Shown one piece after another: positions 48,539 through 57,325 of a DNA stretch of 64,000 nucleotides. The notes beneath the pieces were generated by a model. It did not search any database and was not told the origin of the DNA. It saw only the letters and a list, made by a program, of their open reading frames with translations. The translations under genes and the position numbers were made by a program. Numbering within the stretch: the first letter of the stretch is position 1; the number at the start of each line of letters is the position of its first letter. Source of the DNA: Sphingomonas sp. PAMC 26621 (GTDB taxonomy: Bacteria; Pseudomonadota; Alphaproteobacteria; Sphingomonadales; Sphingomonadaceae); NCBI RefSeq assembly GCF_000251145.1, contig NZ_AIDW01000013.1, positions 1 through 64,000 on the forward strand, read 5' to 3'.

Positions 48539-49006
48539 ATGGCGGGGCACGATTTCACCGCGCGGATCGCGTGGACCGGCAATCGCGGGGCGGGGACGCA
48601 AAGCTACCGGGGATACGACCGGACCTGGGACCTGGTGACGCCCGGCGGGGCGGCGGTCGCGTGCTCGAACGATCCTCGGCTCGGCGGCGATCCCACGCTG
48701 CCCAATCCCGAGGATCTGCTGCTGTCGTCGCTCGCGGCGTGCCACATGCTGTGGTTCCTGCATCTGGCGAGCAGCGCCGGGATCGTCGTGACGGGCTATG
48801 CCGACGATCCGCTCGGTGTGGGCGAAAGCGCGCCCGACGGAACCGGGCGGTTCGTCCGCGCGGTATTGCGGCCGCACATCACGCTGGCGGCGGGGAGCGA
48901 CGTGGCGGCGGCGGATGCACTCCATGCGCAGGTCGGCGCGCATTGTTTCATCGCGCGGTCGGTGGCGTTTTCGGTGGAGCATGCGGCGACCTACGCCGAG
49001 GGCTGA
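48539..49006 (+). CDS. OsmC family protein
   Basis: A 155-residue peroxiredoxin-like protein. The two catalytic cysteines are C68 (SLAACHMLW) and C136 (VGAHCFIARS), with the conserved NPEDLLLSSLAACH context. Such proteins reduce organic hydroperoxides. The start codon follows the stop of the YgiC-like gene after one base, so all three genes form one unit. The combination of a ligase of the glutathionylspermidine type and a thiol peroxidase is suggestive but unexplained. Confidence 0.93.
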   Translation: MAGHDFTARIAWTGNRGAGTQSYRGYDRTWDLVTPGGAAVACSNDPRLGGDPTLPNPEDLLLSSLAACHMLWFLHLASSAGIVVTGYADDPLGVGESAPDGTGRFVRAVLRPHITLAAGSDVAAADALHAQVGAHCFIARSVAFSVEHAATYAEG

Positions 49007-49182
49007 ACGACGGGGGAGACTCCCGGGGTTCAACACCCGCGTGGCGAACGGGTGAACCGGCGAACGGTTCGGCACGGATTGTCCAGACGCTTCGGTGGGA
49101 ACGCTTGCGCCAGCGCGGCATGTCATAATCTGTCCTGACAGCCCGTACGCTGGTTACCTTCTTTCGTACGAGACTGCGTATA

Positions 49183-49198
49183 TTTACCGAACATTAAC
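49183..49198. promoter_or_regulatory. CtrA-box-like site upstream of PEPxxWA-CTERM protein 5
   Basis: TTTA-N7-TTAAC, one base from TTAA-N7-TTAAC, ending 88 bases before the ATG at 49286. The 279-base gap after osmC holds no other gene. A weak GG-N10-GC pair near 49214 is not a convincing sigma-54 site. Confidence 0.45.
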
Positions 49199-49285
49199 GT
49201 TCCTTCCGCGCCTGGCGGCTGATGCGCGCCGGTGACGAGCGGGTTTACCGCTGGTCCTGCTCAATCCGTTGGAAAGGGAAGTTTC

Positions 49286-49990
49286 ATGAAGCATATCGGA
49301 TTTCTGGCGATAGCGACCGCCATGGGCATCGCGGCCTCCGCGCCGGCGAGCGCAACCGTCCTGATGCCCGGCCAGAGTGGCGTGGCTTTTTCGGCATTCA
49401 ACGCCGCCACGCGCGGAACCCGGCTCGCCGAGATCGAGACCGGGACGACCGGTGCCACCACCTACACCGGTTTCCTGCGCAGCGCGGTGTATCAGAACAC
49501 GCTGGGGACGCTGGATTTCTATTATCAGGTCGCAATCAGCACGATCAATGCGGGCGATGAAGTGTACAACCTGACCACCGCGGGCTTCCTCGGTTACACC
49601 GTCGATGCACTGGTCGATACGACCGACTTCGACGGCGCGGGCATCTTCGCCGCCGCCAACAACCCCAATTTGCAGGGGCCCCCCGGCTCGACCACGACCG
49701 CTTCGCGCAACGGCAGCGGTTCGGTCGTCCGGGCGGACTTCGGCGACAATGGGCTGGAAGCGGGCGGCCAGACCAGCGCGACCTATATCTTCCGCACCAA
49801 CGCGACCGGCTACAATTTGGGCGGCACCTTCACGACGCAGGACGGGTCGGTCGCGCAGCGCGCCAACTTCCAGCCGACCGGCGCGGTTCCCGAACCCGCG
49901 ACCTGGGCAATGATGCTGCTGGGCTTCGGCGGGATCGGCTTTGCACTGCGGCGCCTGCGTACGCGCGCCCCCCGCGTATACGCCGCCTGA
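49286..49990 (+). CDS. PEPxxWA-CTERM sorting domain protein 5
   Basis: A 234-residue secreted protein. The ATG at 49286 follows an AAAGGGAAG ribosome-binding site. The signal peptide ends at ASA-TVL (about residue 23). The body has a predicted all-beta domain with GYTVDALVDTTDFDG and glycine-rich turns, family unknown. The tail is VPEPATWAMMLLGFGG, then IGFALRRLRTR. A terminator follows at 50015. Confidence 0.88.
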   Translation: MKHIGFLAIATAMGIAASAPASATVLMPGQSGVAFSAFNAATRGTRLAEIETGTTGATTYTGFLRSAVYQNTLGTLDFYYQVAISTINAGDEVYNLTTAGFLGYTVDALVDTTDFDGAGIFAAANNPNLQGPPGSTTTASRNGSGSVVRADFGDNGLEAGGQTSATYIFRTNATGYNLGGTFTTQDGSVAQRANFQPTGAVPEPATWAMMLLGFGGIGFALRRLRTRAPRVYAA

Positions 49991-50014
49991 TCCGGATCAT
50001 CCGGATACCAAGGG

Positions 50015-50050
50015 AAAGCCGTCGGCCTCGTGCCGGCGGCTTTCTTGTTT
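50015..50050. terminator. Intrinsic terminator after PEPxxWA-CTERM gene 5
   Basis: AAAGCCGTCGG pairs with CCGGCGGCTTT around an eight-base loop, then TTCTTGTTT. The mirror-image A-run gives some function to the convergent gene at 50084 too. Confidence 0.85.
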
Positions 50051-50083
50051 CGAATGTATGGGAAACGGCGCGTGGCGGCGGGC

Positions 50084-50485
50084 TCAGCGACCGCGGCGAT
50101 ACCCGCCGAACTGCGTGCTTTCGAACGACACAACCGCGCCGGCATTGTCGCCCAGCGGGATCGCCGCAACGCCGTACGCGCTGCGCAGGCCGTTCGAACC
50201 GATCATCGCACCGACTTCGCCGTGAATCCCGAGGCCAGGCTTGCCGGACTCGTCACGTTCGCCGCGTGCAATCGCTGCGCTTTCCACGGTGTTGCTGTTC
50301 AGGATAGCGTCGCGCTCGGCATCGCTGAGGCGGATCGTGTCACCTCGCGGGGTGGAGCTGGTAGGGGCAGAAGGCGCCGGATCGAGGTTTTGCGCAAAGG
50401 CGCCGCCCGACGTGCCCGTGATGCCCGCGACGCATGCGGTTGCCATGAGGAGGGGGCGAAGGGGCTTTGGCATCTTACGGCTCAT
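50084..50485 (-). CDS. Secreted hypothetical protein
   Basis: A 133-residue protein with a signal peptide (about 1-31, AFA-QNL), a low-complexity Pro/Ser/Thr region (about 33-47), a charged helical stretch (LSDAERDAILNSNTVESAAIARGERDESG), and a glycine-rich end with alternating hydrophobics (GLGIHGEVGAMIGSNGLRSA) that could be a short beta structure. Codon use looks normal. No family recognised. It lies convergent with PEPxxWA-CTERM gene 5, with 60 bases between. Confidence 0.7.
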   Translation of the reverse strand: MSRKMPKPLRPLLMATACVAGITGTSGGAFAQNLDPAPSAPTSSTPRGDTIRLSDAERDAILNSNTVESAAIARGERDESGKPGLGIHGEVGAMIGSNGLRSAYGVAAIPLGDNAGAVVSFESTQFGGYRRGR

Positions 50486-50549
50486 GCCGCGGGTATAGAG
50501 CAGGATGCGGTGGACGTCTAATCCAGGTGAGCGATCCCGCTTTTTCTGT

Positions 50550-50657
50550 CCTTCCCCGGCGCAGGTCGGGGCCCAATAGAGAAGGCTGCTGTAACAGGAT
50601 GTTGCGCTCGCAAACTCAACGCGCGCTCCTGGGCCCCGGCCTTCGCCGGGGAAGCAG
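50550..50657. repeat. Long-arm inverted repeat (GCCCCGGCCTTCGCCGGGG family)
   Basis: Arms CCTTCCCCGGCGCAGGTCGG (from 50550) and CTGGGCCCCGGCCTTCGCCG (from 50629, ending GGGAAGCAG at 50657) are inverted around about 49 bases, downstream of engB. Confidence 0.75.
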
Positions 50658-50695
50658 TAGAGCAGAAGGCCGTCAGCGCGGGCAGCGCCTTCCCC

Positions 50696-51331
50696 TCAGC
50701 CGATCGCCTCGATCACCGCGGCGCGCAGTTCGGGGATGCCCAGCCCGGTATCGCTCGACGTCACCAGAATGTCCGGATGCGCCGCGGGCCGCTTGCGGGC
50801 TTCAGCCGCCGTCGCCTCGGTCACCTCGGCGAGGTCGCTTGCCTTGATCTTGTCCGCCTTGGTCAGCACCATGCGATAGCTGACCGCCGCCTTGTCGAGC
50901 ATCTCGAGGATCTCGCGGTCGACGTCCTTGATGCCGTGACGCGAGTCGATCAGCACGAGCGCGCGTTTGAGCACGTCGCGCCCGCGCAGGAAGTCGTTCA
51001 CCAGGAAGCGCCATTTGCGGACCATGTCCTTGGGCGCCTTGGCAAAACCATAGCCGGGCATGTCGACGAGCCGGAACGTCAGCGGCGTTCCGACGTCGAA
51101 GAAGTTGAGCTCCTGCGTCCGCCCCGGCGTGTTCGACGTACGCGCGAGCGAATTTCGATGCGTCAGCGCGTTGAGCAGCGACGACTTGCCGACGTTCGAG
51201 CGCCCGGCGAACGCAACCTCCGGCACGACCGCATTGGGCAGGAATTCGAGCGCGGGCGCGGACTTCAGGAAGGCCACCGGCCCCGCGAAGATCTTGCGCG
51301 CCGCCTCGATCGCTTCGGGTTCGAAACTCAT
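50696..51331 (-). CDS. engB: Ribosome biogenesis GTPase EngB (YihA/YsxC)
   Basis: A small GTPase of 211 residues needed for 50S subunit maturation. G1 is GRSNVGKSS (about 43-51), G3 is DMPGYG (about 90-95), G4 is TKAD. It overlaps the yidC stop region by 4 bases; yidC-engB is a standard order in this group. Confidence 0.96.
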   Translation of the reverse strand: MSFEPEAIEAARKIFAGPVAFLKSAPALEFLPNAVVPEVAFAGRSNVGKSSLLNALTHRNSLARTSNTPGRTQELNFFDVGTPLTFRLVDMPGYGFAKAPKDMVRKWRFLVNDFLRGRDVLKRALVLIDSRHGIKDVDREILEMLDKAAVSYRMVLTKADKIKASDLAEVTEATAAEARKRPAAHPDILVTSSDTGLGIPELRAAVIEAIG

Positions 51332-53097
51332 GCCTTGACGACCTTCGTAGCGGCAGGCTCACGCATGCCCGGGTGACGCGCATACAGCAACCGCTGCTGC
51401 GCGACGGTCCACAGGTTCGACGTGATCCAGTAGACCTGCAGGCCGACCGCGAACGGCGCCATCACGAACATCAGCACCCACGGCATCAGCGCGAACACTT
51501 GCTTCTGGGCATCGTCCATCGGCGCAGGGTTGAGCTTGAACTGGAAGAACATCGACACGCCGAGCAGCACGGGCACGATCCCGATCGCGAGGAACGGCGG
51601 CAGATGGTACGGCAGATAGCCGAACAGGTTGAGGATCGTCGCAGGGTCGGGCGCGGATAGATCGTGGATCCAGCCGACGAACGGCTGGTGGCGCATTTCG
51701 ATCGTCAGCAGCAGCACCTTGTACAGCGAGTACATGATCGGGATCTGGATCAGCGTCGGCAGACAGCCCGCGAGCGGGTTGACCTTTTCGGTCTTGTAAA
51801 GCGCCATCACTTCCTGCTGCTGGCGCGCCTTGTCGTCCTTATACTTCTCCTGGATCGCCTTCATCTTGGGCTGGAGCGCCTTCATCGCCGCCATCGACGC
51901 GAACTGGCGCTGTGCGACCGGGAAGATCAGCGTGCGGATCGTGACGGTGAGCAGGATGATCGCGACACCGAAGTTGCCGATCATGCGGAACAACCAGTCG
52001 AGATATTTGAAGATCGGCTTCTCGACGACCTCGAACCAGCCCCAGTCGATCGCCTTGCCGAAGTGGCGGACGCCGAGGCGATCCTCATAGCGGTCGAGCG
52101 TGTTGGTTTCCTTGGCACCGGCGAACAGCTTGGCGGTGGTGACGAGCGCCTTGCCCGGCGCGACGACGCGCGGGGCGAGCGTGAAGCCGCCCTGGAAGGT
52201 GTCGCCCTTGGCAGCGGTGAAGCCGGCATGGACCGAACTGTTGGCGTCGGGAATGACCGCGGCGAGCCAGTATTTGTCGCCAAAGCCGACCCAGCCGCCA
52301 TTGCCGTCGAACATGTTCTCGCCGGGCTTGGCACCGCTGCCCCAGATCTTGCCGAAGAACGAGGCGTCCTTGCCCTTCAGATTGTCATAGGTGATGTCGT
52401 AGGTCGCGCCCTTGTCGAACACGCCGATCGGGCCGACGTGGTTGGTCCAGGTGTCGGCCTCGGTGCCGATGCCGGTGCGCGAGATGATCGAATAGGCGCG
52501 CAGCGCGATGGGCGTCGCGCCCCCGTTGGCAGCGACCTGGCGGACGGTGAACATGTACTTGTCGTCGATCGCGACGGTCAGTGCGAACCGCTGGCCCTGC
52601 GGGTTCGCATAGCTCAGCGTGACCGGCTGGCCGGGGCGCAGCACGTTGGACGAAGCGGTGTAGACGGTGTCGCCGTTGGGGACGGTCACGCCGTCGCCCG
52701 ACCAGCCGAAGCCGGCGTAATAAGCGTCCTTGGTCCCGCGCGGCGAAAACAGCCGAATCGGGGGCGAGCCCTTGGCAACCGTTTCCCGATATTGCGACAG
52801 CGTCAGATCATCGACGTACGCGCCCTTGAGGTTGATCGACCCGTTGAGCTTGGGCGTCTCGATCCGGATCCGCTGGCCCGCGCTTTCGCGCAGCACGAGG
52901 TTGCGATCGCGGACTGCCATCGCACCGTCCGCGGCGGGGCCGGTCGAGGTGTCGAGCGCCTTCGACTTGCCCTTGACGACCTTGGTCGCGGGCGGGTTCG
53001 CCGCGGGGAAGAACTTCTGGGTGAGGAAGTTGCTGCCGAGCAGGATGATCGCGGCAAAGAGCGCGAAGAGGATGAAATTCTTGCTGTCGTGCTTCAC
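51328..53097 (-). CDS. yidC: Membrane protein insertase YidC
   Basis: An inner-membrane insertase, 589 residues, working with SecYEG or alone. TM1 (about 9-28) is followed by the large periplasmic P1 domain (about 60-340) and the conserved C-terminal five-helix insertase core, starting with [20 protein letters not shown] and including [19 protein letters not shown]. The hydrophilic-groove Arg (TIRTLIFP) is present. yidD ends 37 bases upstream; the start of engB overlaps the end of yidC. Confidence 0.97.
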   Translation of the reverse strand: MKHDSKNFILFALFAAIILLGSNFLTQKFFPAANPPATKVVKGKSKALDTSTGPAADGAMAVRDRNLVLRESAGQRIRIETPKLNGSINLKGAYVDDLTLSQYRETVAKGSPPIRLFSPRGTKDAYYAGFGWSGDGVTVPNGDTVYTASSNVLRPGQPVTLSYANPQGQRFALTVAIDDKYMFTVRQVAANGGATPIALRAYSIISRTGIGTEADTWTNHVGPIGVFDKGATYDITYDNLKGKDASFFGKIWGSGAKPGENMFDGNGGWVGFGDKYWLAAVIPDANSSVHAGFTAAKGDTFQGGFTLAPRVVAPGKALVTTAKLFAGAKETNTLDRYEDRLGVRHFGKAIDWGWFEVVEKPIFKYLDWLFRMIGNFGVAIILLTVTIRTLIFPVAQRQFASMAAMKALQPKMKAIQEKYKDDKARQQQEVMALYKTEKVNPLAGCLPTLIQIPIMYSLYKVLLLTIEMRHQPFVGWIHDLSAPDPATILNLFGYLPYHLPPFLAIGIVPVLLGVSMFFQFKLNPAPMDDAQKQVFALMPWVLMFVMAPFAVGLQVYWITSNLWTVAQQRLLYARHPGMREPAATKVVKA

Positions 53098-53134
53098 GCG
53101 AGTCGTATCCGTTCGTCGATCAGGGTTTCGGCGA

Positions 53135-53368
53135 TCATGGGACCGGGTCGGGTCCGTACCCGCCCCAGGGATGACAGCGCGCGATTCGTTTCGCGGCCAG
53201 CCATCCGCCCTTCACAGCGCCATAGCGGCGAAGCGCGGTAATTGCATAGCTTGAACAGCTTGGCTGATAGCGGCAGCTTGGCGGAAGCACCGCGGACGGG
53301 CCAATCTGCCACCCACGCGCGACCAGGATCAGCGCACGGGCGAGAAGGGTGGGGCGCGGGGTGCACAT
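53135..53368 (-). CDS. yidD: Membrane protein insertion efficiency factor YidD
   Basis: A 77-residue peripheral membrane protein that assists YidC. The start at ATG 53368 is preceded in frame by two TTG codons, so the exact start is uncertain by two residues. Diagnostic features are the amphipathic N-terminal helix ([14 protein letters not shown]) and [21 protein letters not shown], then [17 protein letters not shown] with conserved cysteines. The position between rnpA and yidC is standard. Confidence 0.95.
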   Translation of the reverse strand: MCTPRPTLLARALILVARGWQIGPSAVLPPSCRYQPSCSSYAITALRRYGAVKGGWLAAKRIARCHPWGGYGPDPVP

Positions 53369-53379
53369 CAACAAGGACC

Positions 53380-53486
53380 GTCACCCCGGGCTTGTCCCCG
53401 GGTCCACCGCGCCGACGGCACGGCAGCCGAATTCAGCGGCGGGAGCGCGCCGCACCGTGGATACCGGTACGAAGCCGGTATGACGG
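53380..53486. repeat. REP-like palindrome with altered arms
   Basis: The left arm (53380-53406) reads GTCACCCCGGGCTTGTCCCC then GGGTCCA, and the right arm (53458-53486) TGGATACCGGTACGAAGCCG then GTATGACGG. The outer GTCA...TCCA / TGGA...TGAC skeleton and the CTTGT centre match the tandem array at 15541, but the inner stems differ and still pair. Located between rnpA and yidD, inside an otherwise conserved gene block. Confidence 0.65.
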
Positions 53487-53501
53487 AAAGGGAGGTGAAG
53501 A

Positions 53502-53819
53502 TCACCGCACCACCTTCGCCAGCGCTTTGGTCAATTCGCTGCGCATCGCCGCGTAATCGCGTTCGATTCCGCCGCTACGGCCGATCAGCACGTGATCCGC
53601 GCCCTCGACTCCGGCGACCGGCAACAGCTCGCGCGCCAAGGCACGCAGCCGGCGCTTGAGCCGGTTGCGGATGACGGAATTGCCGACTTTCTTGGTGACG
53701 GTAAACCCCACGCGCATCGCCGGGGAACCATCGTCGCGCCGCCGCATCAACAGGACGAATCCCGGCATCGGCGCGCGTTTCCCCGCGTTCGCGGCGAGGA
53801 AATCGGCGCGGCGCGCCAT
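53502..53819 (-). CDS. rnpA: Ribonuclease P protein component
   Basis: The protein subunit of RNase P, which matures tRNA 5' ends. The ATG at 53819 gives 105 residues, starting ARRADFLAANAGKRAPMPGF. The reading frame is open further upstream across rpmH, and family members sometimes start a few residues earlier, so the exact start is uncertain. The RNA-binding motif RVGFTVTKKVGNSVIRNRLK (RNR) is intact. rpmH lies 32 bases upstream. Confidence 0.92.
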   Translation of the reverse strand: MARRADFLAANAGKRAPMPGFVLLMRRRDDGSPAMRVGFTVTKKVGNSVIRNRLKRRLRALARELLPVAGVEGADHVLIGRSGGIERDYAAMRSELTKALAKVVR

Positions 53820-53851
53820 CGTCTCGATGGTCGCGCCGCGGTGATCCCGGT

Positions 53852-53986
53852 TTACGCCGACAGCTTCTTGCGGCCGCGGTTGCGGCGGGCGCGAATCACG
53901 TTGCGGCCACCCGGGGTCGCCATGCGCGAGCGGAACCCGTGGCGGCGTGCACGCACCAGATTGCTCGGCTGAAAGGTCCGCTTCAT
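53852..53986 (-). CDS. rpmH: 50S ribosomal protein L34
   Basis: A 44-residue highly basic protein, [20 protein letters not shown] at the start and [13 protein letters not shown] at the end. A GGGAAT stretch sits about 6 bases upstream of the ATG. A TTGACT (-35-like) occurs on the minus strand at 54077-54072, within the end of the preceding gene. If that is the promoter, the hairpin at 54013-54036 lies in the rpmH leader. Confidence 0.96.
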   Translation of the reverse strand: MKRTFQPSNLVRARRHGFRSRMATPGGRNVIRARRNRGRKKLSA

Positions 53987-54012
53987 CGTTCATTCCCTAG
54001 GACTGCAAACAG

Positions 54013-54036
54013 AAAAGGGCCGCCACGCGGACGGCC
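54013..54036 (-). terminator. Hairpin with T-run between PGPGW gene and rpmH
   Basis: On the minus strand GGCCGTCC, a short loop and GGCGGCC are followed by CTTTTCTGTTT. It is either the terminator of the PGPGW gene or a leader hairpin of rpmH, since only about 26 bases separate it from the rpmH ATG. Confidence 0.6.
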
Positions 54037-54069
54037 TCGTAAGCGGTCCCCCTAGGCAAAAAGGGCGGG

Positions 54070-54345
54070 CTAGTCAATTGCGCGATCACGCGCACGGCGG
54101 CGGGCGGCGCTGCGGCGGCGTAGCCCCATGTCCGCATAATGGCCGACCTTGGGCCAGCGACGCTTGGCATGGACGAAACGCTTCTTCGCCCACAGCGAAT
54201 TCTGCAGCATCAGCGCGAGTCCCGCCGCGAACACGAAGATCCCGCCAGGCCCCGGAATCGCCCCGACGATCGGCGAGGCGACGACGAGCACGACCCCGGT
54301 CGAGAACAGCGTGAGCCGGAGCATCGGGTGGCGGGTGGATCGCAT
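54070..54345 (-). CDS. PGPGW-type small transmembrane protein
   Basis: A 91-residue membrane protein with two helices: about 9-27, then, after the motif IPGPGGIFVFAAGLALML (PGPG), about 30-48. A strongly basic C-terminal half follows (RRRSAARRRARDRA). The PGPGW family (PF09656) is widespread and uncharacterised. The start at 54345 is chosen as the first ATG before the first helix; a second ATG lies seven codons in. Confidence 0.8.
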   Translation of the reverse strand: MRSTRHPMLRLTLFSTGVVLVVASPIVGAIPGPGGIFVFAAGLALMLQNSLWAKKRFVHAKRRWPKVGHYADMGLRRRSAARRRARDRAID

Positions 54346-54439
54346 CGCGCTAGCATGTGGGAAGCCGGGCGCGCTTGGCAAGACGGTGGACTTCATCGGC
54401 CGTGCCGTTAAGCCCCGTCGCAGGCCCGGGGGGGAAGCA

Positions 54440-55945
54440 ATGGTAGCAAGTGTGTCGACGGTGGCATATCTGGGGCTGGAGGCGCGCGCGGTCGAGGTGC
54501 AGGTCCAGTTGATCCCGGGGTTGCCCGCGTTCAACGTGGTGGGCTTGGGCGACAAGGCTGTCGGCGAAAGCCGCGAGCGCGTGCGCGGCGCGATCGCCGC
54601 GATGGGGCTGGCGCTGCCGCCCAAGCGGATCGTGGTCAATCTGTCTCCCGCCGATCTGCCCAAGGAAGGCTCGCATTTCGACTTGCCGATCGCGCTGGCG
54701 TTGCTCGCGGCGATGGGGATCGTCGATGCCGAGGACCTTGGCGACTATGTCGTCGTCGGCGAACTCGGGCTCGATGCGCGGATCGCGCCGTCGCCGGGGG
54801 TATTGCTCGCGGCGTTGCATGCGTCCGAACTCGGCAAGGGGCTGATCTGCCCGGTCGCCCAGGGGGCGGAGGCGGCGTGGGCGGGGCAGGGCGTGCTCGC
54901 GGCGCCCGACATCCTGGCGCTGATCAACCACTTCAAGGGCCACGGACTGCTCTCCCCGCCGCCGCCGGGGCAGGCGGAACCGATCATGCCCGGCCCCGAC
55001 CTGCGGCAGGTCAAAGGGCAGGAAACCGCCAAGCGCGCGCTCGAGATCGCGGCGGCGGGCGGGCATAATCTGGTGATGGTCGGGCCGCCCGGGTCGGGCA
55101 AGTCGCTGATGGCGTCGTGTCTCCCCGGCATCCTCCCGCCGCTCGACGCGGCCGAGGCACTCGAGGTGTCGATGGTCGCGAGCGTCGCGGGGACGCTGAC
55201 CGGCGGGCGACTGACCCGCACGCGGCCGTTCCGTGCGCCGCATCACTCGGCGTCGATGGCGGCGCTGGTCGGCGGTGGGCTCAAGGTCAAGCCGGGCGAG
55301 GTGAGCCTCGCGCATCTCGGCGTGCTTTTCCTCGATGAACTTCCCGAATTCCGGCGAGTCGTGCTCGATTCGCTGCGCCAGCCGCTCGAGACGGGGACGG
55401 TGAGTGTCGCGCGCGCCAATGCGCACCTGACTTTCCCCGCGCGCGTTCAACTGATCGCGGCGATGAATCCGTGCCGCTGCGGACATCTCGGCGATGCGGC
55501 GCTCGCCTGCTCGCGCGCGCCACGCTGTGCGGTCGATTATCAGGCGAAGGTGTCGGGGCCGTTGCTCGACCGGATCGATCTCCACATCGAGGTGCAGGCC
55601 GTCAGCGCCGCCGATCTCGTCCTGCCGCCCCCGGCCGAAGGCTCCGCCGAGGTCGCCGCGCGGGTCGCGGCTGCCCGCGCGATCCAGCGCGCACGCTACG
55701 CGGGGGAGGGCGTGCGGACCAATGCCGAGGCGGATGGCGCGCTGCTCGATCGGGTGGCGACTCCGGACGCGGCAGGGCGTGCGCTGCTCGCGCAGGCGGC
55801 GGAGGCGATGCGGTTGTCGGCGCGGGGTTATACGCGCGTGCTGCGGACCGCGCGGAGCATTGCCGATCTTGCGGGAGTCGAAGGGGTCGGGCGGGCGCAT
55901 GTTGCGGAGGCGCTAAGCTATCGTCGGCGCTCCGCGGTGAATTGA
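54440..55945 (+). CDS. comM: Mg-chelatase-like AAA protein ComM/YifB
   Basis: A hexameric AAA+ helicase that promotes branch migration during natural transformation (ComM). The ATG at 54440 follows GGGGGGGAAG and gives 501 residues. The N-terminal Lon-protease-like domain (about 1-170) begins VASVSTVAYLGLEARAVEVQ. The AAA core has GPPGSGKS (about 215-222), LFLDELPEF (Walker B, about 296-304) and a zinc-binding-like MNPCRCG motif. The C-terminal Mg-chelatase domain is present. tRNA-Leu lies 68 bases downstream. Confidence 0.94.
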   Translation: MVASVSTVAYLGLEARAVEVQVQLIPGLPAFNVVGLGDKAVGESRERVRGAIAAMGLALPPKRIVVNLSPADLPKEGSHFDLPIALALLAAMGIVDAEDLGDYVVVGELGLDARIAPSPGVLLAALHASELGKGLICPVAQGAEAAWAGQGVLAAPDILALINHFKGHGLLSPPPPGQAEPIMPGPDLRQVKGQETAKRALEIAAAGGHNLVMVGPPGSGKSLMASCLPGILPPLDAAEALEVSMVASVAGTLTGGRLTRTRPFRAPHHSASMAALVGGGLKVKPGEVSLAHLGVLFLDELPEFRRVVLDSLRQPLETGTVSVARANAHLTFPARVQLIAAMNPCRCGHLGDAALACSRAPRCAVDYQAKVSGPLLDRIDLHIEVQAVSAADLVLPPPAEGSAEVAARVAAARAIQRARYAGEGVRTNAEADGALLDRVATPDAAGRALLAQAAEAMRLSARGYTRVLRTARSIADLAGVEGVGRAHVAEALSYRRRSAVN

Positions 55946-56013
55946 GCGAAGCTGTCATCGCGCTGCAACAGGGTGTTGCAGCGAAGCGTGGGTTACGCTA
56001 GCGGGTCTGGCGT

Positions 56014-56098
56014 GCGGGCGTGGTGGAACTGGTAGACGCGCCGGACTCAAAATCCGGTTCCGCAAGGAGTGTCGGTTCGATTCCGACCGCCCGCACCA
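56014..56098 (+). tRNA. tRNA-Leu (anticodon CAA)
   Basis: An 85-base class II tRNA. The acceptor GCGGGCG pairs with CGCCCGC, with discriminator A and encoded CCA (56096-56098). The anticodon stem CCGGA/TCCGG encloses the loop CTCAAAA, giving anticodon CAA (decodes UUG). A variable arm (TTCCGCAAGGAG) and the T-arm GTCGGTTCGATTCCGAC are regular. No integrase or att-like duplication is nearby. Confidence 0.97.
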
Positions 56099-56163
56099 CT
56101 TTTCAGGCCGTCGCGTTCTACCACTGCGTTGTCGGCGCAGTCCGCGCGGTCTAGCGTTCTCGC

Positions 56164-56751
56164 ATGCCCCGCGCGCTGAAAGTCTTTCGCACCCCGATCG
56201 GTTTCCACGACGCCTATGTCGCCGCGCCGACGAAGAAGGCCGCGCTCGCGGCATGGGGCAGCACGCACGACCTTTTCGCGCGCGGCGTGGCGGAGATCGT
56301 CACCGATCCGGCATTGACCGAGGAACCGCTGGCGCAGCCCGGGGTGGTGCTCAAGCGGTCGCGCGGGACGACCGCGGAACAGATCGCGGCGCTTCCCGCA
56401 GTCGAGCGCCCCGCCGCGAGCGCGGACGCTGCGGCGGAACCAGAAACTGCGAAGCCAAGGCGTCCGGCACCGACCAAGGCGAACGGCAAACCCAGGCCAG
56501 CGCCGCCGCGCCCCTCGCCCGATGCACTGGAAGCTGCCGAAGCGGCGGTCGCGGATGCGGAACGCCGTCATGCCGAGGAAAATCGCGCGCTTGACCGCGA
56601 GCAGGCCGCGCTGGACCGCAAACGTCGCGATCAGACGCGGGAACAGGCTGCCGTGTTGAAAACACTGCTCGATTCGGCCTATCGCGCCAAGGAAAGCTAT
56701 GCTGCGGCGCTTAAACGTTGGCGGGCTGCGCGTACTACCGGTGAGGAGTAG
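56164..56751 (+). CDS. Conserved hypothetical protein with C-terminal coiled coil
   Basis: A 195-residue protein, apparently cytoplasmic. The first 70 residues form a compact, well conserved-looking domain (KVFRTPIGFHDAYVAAPTKK, AAWGSTHDLFARG). An alanine/proline-rich linker (about 80-118) and a charged helix (about 120-190) rich in Ala, Glu and Arg follow, likely a coiled coil. I recall similar sphingomonad proteins but no assigned function. Stands alone after tRNA-Leu. Confidence 0.75.
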   Translation: MPRALKVFRTPIGFHDAYVAAPTKKAALAAWGSTHDLFARGVAEIVTDPALTEEPLAQPGVVLKRSRGTTAEQIAALPAVERPAASADAAAEPETAKPRRPAPTKANGKPRPAPPRPSPDALEAAEAAVADAERRHAEENRALDREQAALDRKRRDQTREQAAVLKTLLDSAYRAKESYAAALKRWRAARTTGEE

Positions 56752-56813
56752 CGAACTAAACGCGGCGTGATACGTTGATGATGACAGATGCCGAGCACCA
56801 TCAGGATAAGATA

Positions 56814-57236
56814 ATGGCGCAGTTCGATCTTTCCCGCTTTTCGAGCGCTCAGAGCGATATGTTTGAAACGGCCCTTTCCGAGATACGGGCGGGCGAAAAA
56901 CGTAGCCATTGGATCTGGTTCGTCTTTCCGCAGATTGCCGGATTGGGAACCAGTTCGACCGCGAACCATTTCGCGATCCGTACGCTCGACGAGGCGCGCG
57001 CCTTCATCGACGACCAGCTGCTGGGGGACCGGTATCTGACCGCGGTGGAAGCGTTGCAGACACTTCCCGGGGGGAGCGCGGAGCGTGTGTTCGGCGGGGT
57101 CGATGCGATGAAATTACGATCTTCGCTGACGCTTTTCGAGGCAGCGGGAGGTGCTGCCGTCATCGGCCACGCGCTTGAGAAATGGTTCGGCGGCGAGCGT
57201 GACGCGCGGACCCTTGCGCTGATCGACGCCGACTGA
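56814..57236 (+). CDS. DUF1810 domain protein
   Basis: A 140-residue protein of the DUF1810 family. The ATG at 56814 has an AGGA site about 9 bases upstream; an in-frame ATG 39 bases earlier is less likely. Recognised by FDLSRFSSAQ, EIRAGEKRSHWIWFVFPQ, and LRSSLTLFEA. Function unknown; a structure-based link to calpastatin has been suggested in old annotations but has no support. Convergent with the ABC-F gene. Confidence 0.9.
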   Translation: MAQFDLSRFSSAQSDMFETALSEIRAGEKRSHWIWFVFPQIAGLGTSSTANHFAIRTLDEARAFIDDQLLGDRYLTAVEALQTLPGGSAERVFGGVDAMKLRSSLTLFEAAGGAAVIGHALEKWFGGERDARTLALIDAD

Positions 57237-57325
57237 GCCTGGCTTCGTCCGGCGCGTCGGCGGTCGTCCGCCCGCACCGCTGTGCGAGGGCCGAACGGGT
57301 GGGGCGAACCCCGCCCCTCAACCCC

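Noticed and set aside
49213..49227. Sigma-54 promoter before PEPxxWA-CTERM gene 5
   Set aside because: Only the invariant GG and GC are at the right distance; the rest of both boxes mismatches.
54350..55900. 516-codon minus-strand frame opposite comM
   Set aside because: Antisense artefact of high GC; comM motifs are on the plus strand.
56014..56098. tRNA-Leu as an integration site of a genomic island
   Set aside because: No integrase, no direct repeat of the tRNA 3' end and no phage-like genes on either side.
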